The notes under the pieces were generated by a model. That model saw only the letters and a list, made by a program, of their open reading frames with translations, did no database searches and was not told the origin of the DNA. Both the position numbers and the translations under genes were made by a program. This document shows, one piece after another, positions 5,995 to 6,834 of a stretch of DNA of 6,834 bases (the stretch's first letter is position 1; every line of letters starts with the position of its first letter). The stretch is from Candidatus Atribacteria bacterium (GTDB taxonomy: Bacteria; Atribacterota; Atribacteria; Atribacterales; Atribacteraceae): positions 1 through 6,834 of the forward strand of contig JAGPGC010000060.1 of the NCBI GenBank assembly GCA_018056205.1, given 5' to 3'.

Positions 5995-6669
5995 ATGATT
6001 AATAGCCGAGAGTTCTGGAATGAAGCGAAGGGAAGTTTTCGTCTTTTAATCAAACGTCCGATATTTATTTTAATAACAGCAGTTCCGGCGTTGATTTTTT
6101 CTCTTATTTTATTTTTGACTCCAGGGCGACGTTTAGTATGGATCTCTTCTTACTTTCAAAACTTTTTGCTTGCCGGCTTAGGAATTGCCGGAATATTCAC
6201 CGTGTTTCTCAGCTTGAGCTTTCTCATCGCTCTGGTTTGGGATTATCAATACCGTAATGTGGTGGATTTCCGTCGGGTTTATCGCATTATTCAGAGTCGG
6301 TTATCGGATGTTCTTGTTACTTGTCTGGGTTTGGGTTTGCTAATTGGTTTTTTTTCTATCTGGTTTGTTTTTGCCGGATTTTTTCTTGCTTTCCTTTTGA
6401 TATTTTGTTTACCGGCAATAGTTATTAGAGGTGACGACCCTTTTAGTTCTATAAAAACCAGTTTTCAGATGGTTTACGAAAATCTTGCTGAAGTATTTGC
6501 TTTTTTCATCCTTTCATTGTCATTGTTAGTTATTGGCTATCTTCTAACCTGGTTAATTCGATTTATTCCTTTGGTGGGGATTTTTATTAATATTGTTTTT
6601 ATTGCTTATCTTTTAGCTTATATTGGAATTTTATTAACTCGTTTTTATTTAAATCTTGCTCGCTATTGA
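5995..6669 (+). CDS. Six-helix integral membrane protein of unknown function
   Basis: This 224-aa protein is very hydrophobic, with predicted membrane helices at about 23-43, 58-82, 104-122, 123-143, 164-186 and 193-216. The Arg-rich loop at 83-103 (RNVVDFRRVYRIIQSR) should face the cytoplasm by the positive-inside rule. The segment CLPAIVIRGDDPFSSIKTSFQMVYENLAEVF (split here as CLPAIVIRGDDP, then FSSIKTSF) at about 138-168 recalls the cytosolic loop of DUF975-type and glycerophosphodiesterase membrane-domain families, where a Pro-Ala pair precedes an amphipathic Ser/Phe helix. That assignment is tentative and no enzymatic residues are evident. The ATG at 5995 follows GAGGAGA by a few bases, a good ribosome site. 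It ends in tandem stops TGA TAA. It is transcribed away from the TPR gene, and nothing ties it to histidine synthesis. Confidence 0.9.
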   Translation: MINSREFWNEAKGSFRLLIKRPIFILITAVPALIFSLILFLTPGRRLVWISSYFQNFLLAGLGIAGIFTVFLSLSFLIALVWDYQYRNVVDFRRVYRIIQSRLSDVLVTCLGLGLLIGFFSIWFVFAGFFLAFLLIFCLPAIVIRGDDPFSSIKTSFQMVYENLAEVFAFFILSLSLLVIGYLLTWLIRFIPLVGIFINIVFIAYLLAYIGILLTRFYLNLARY

Positions 6670-6834
6670 TAAATTTCAATATAAGTTATCTTAGAAATCA
6701 GATTTGGTAAAAGTTGCAGCGATTCATAAGGTGGCAGCAATTACTTTTAAGAGTGATTCGCATTAGTTGCTAATGATGGTATTCAGGGTAGACCTTCGCT
6801 AGGCAGCAACACATGAAGATGAAAATACTTACCT
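6670..6834. other. Unresolved right-edge intergenic stretch
   Basis: These 165 nt contain no supported gene. There is a short perfect inverted repeat, CATTAG-TTG-CTAATG (6761-6775), without a following T-run, so it is not a clear terminator. The octamer GGCAGCAA occurs twice (6733-6740 and 6802-6809), with a looser copy near 6714. An ATG at 6813 opens MKMKILT before the window ends and might be the start of the next plus-strand gene, but its ribosome site is weak and only seven codons are visible. Confidence 0.4.

Overview
This is an AT-rich bacterial chromosome segment. The bacterial signs are strong purine-rich Shine-Dalgarno sites, ATGA stop/start overlaps, GTG and TTG starts, a tRNA gene with an encoded CCA end, and sigma-70-like promoters. 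A fused hisIE and a single-function hisB in a compact B-H-A-F-IE order fit low-GC anaerobic lineages (Clostridia-like, Thermotogota, Atribacterota or similar). That placement is inference; no marker here fixes the phylum. Apart from the last gene (5995-6669), everything lies on the minus strand.

From right to left in the direction of transcription, a secreted TPR-repeat protein (5852-4794) starts near a divergent promoter region. A roughly 260-nt leader follows, holding a candidate promoter and a GC-richer, hairpin-forming block with a 13-codon upstream ORF. Next come five tightly packed histidine genes, hisB (4529-3942), hisH, hisA, hisF and hisIE (ending at 1155). Then come a well-formed promoter, a CAT-anticodon tRNA (1051-977) and, 25 nt after it, a NIF3/YqfO-family gene that runs off the left edge. 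The track-style ATG starts are not always right: hisB and hisA are better started further in, at 4529 and 3324.

The five his genes encode contiguous pathway steps 2 to 6. HisIE hydrolyses PR-ATP and opens the ring of PR-AMP, HisA isomerises ProFAR to PRFAR, HisH/HisF make IGP and AICAR, and HisB dehydrates IGP. Genes for step 1 (hisG) and steps 7 to 9 (hisC, phosphatase, hisD) are absent on both sides, so the pathway is split in this genome. Small overlaps and Shine-Dalgarno sites buried in upstream genes indicate translational coupling.

On the right, a six-helix membrane protein is transcribed divergently from the TPR gene. The last 165 nt are non-coding or unresolved and may contain the very start of another plus-strand gene.

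I see no CRISPR, transposase, toxin-antitoxin or defence module. The most interesting unexplained item is the structured block in the hisB leader (4592-4680), which could be a cis-regulatory element or a dispersed palindromic repeat. Most of the rest is ordinary housekeeping sequence.
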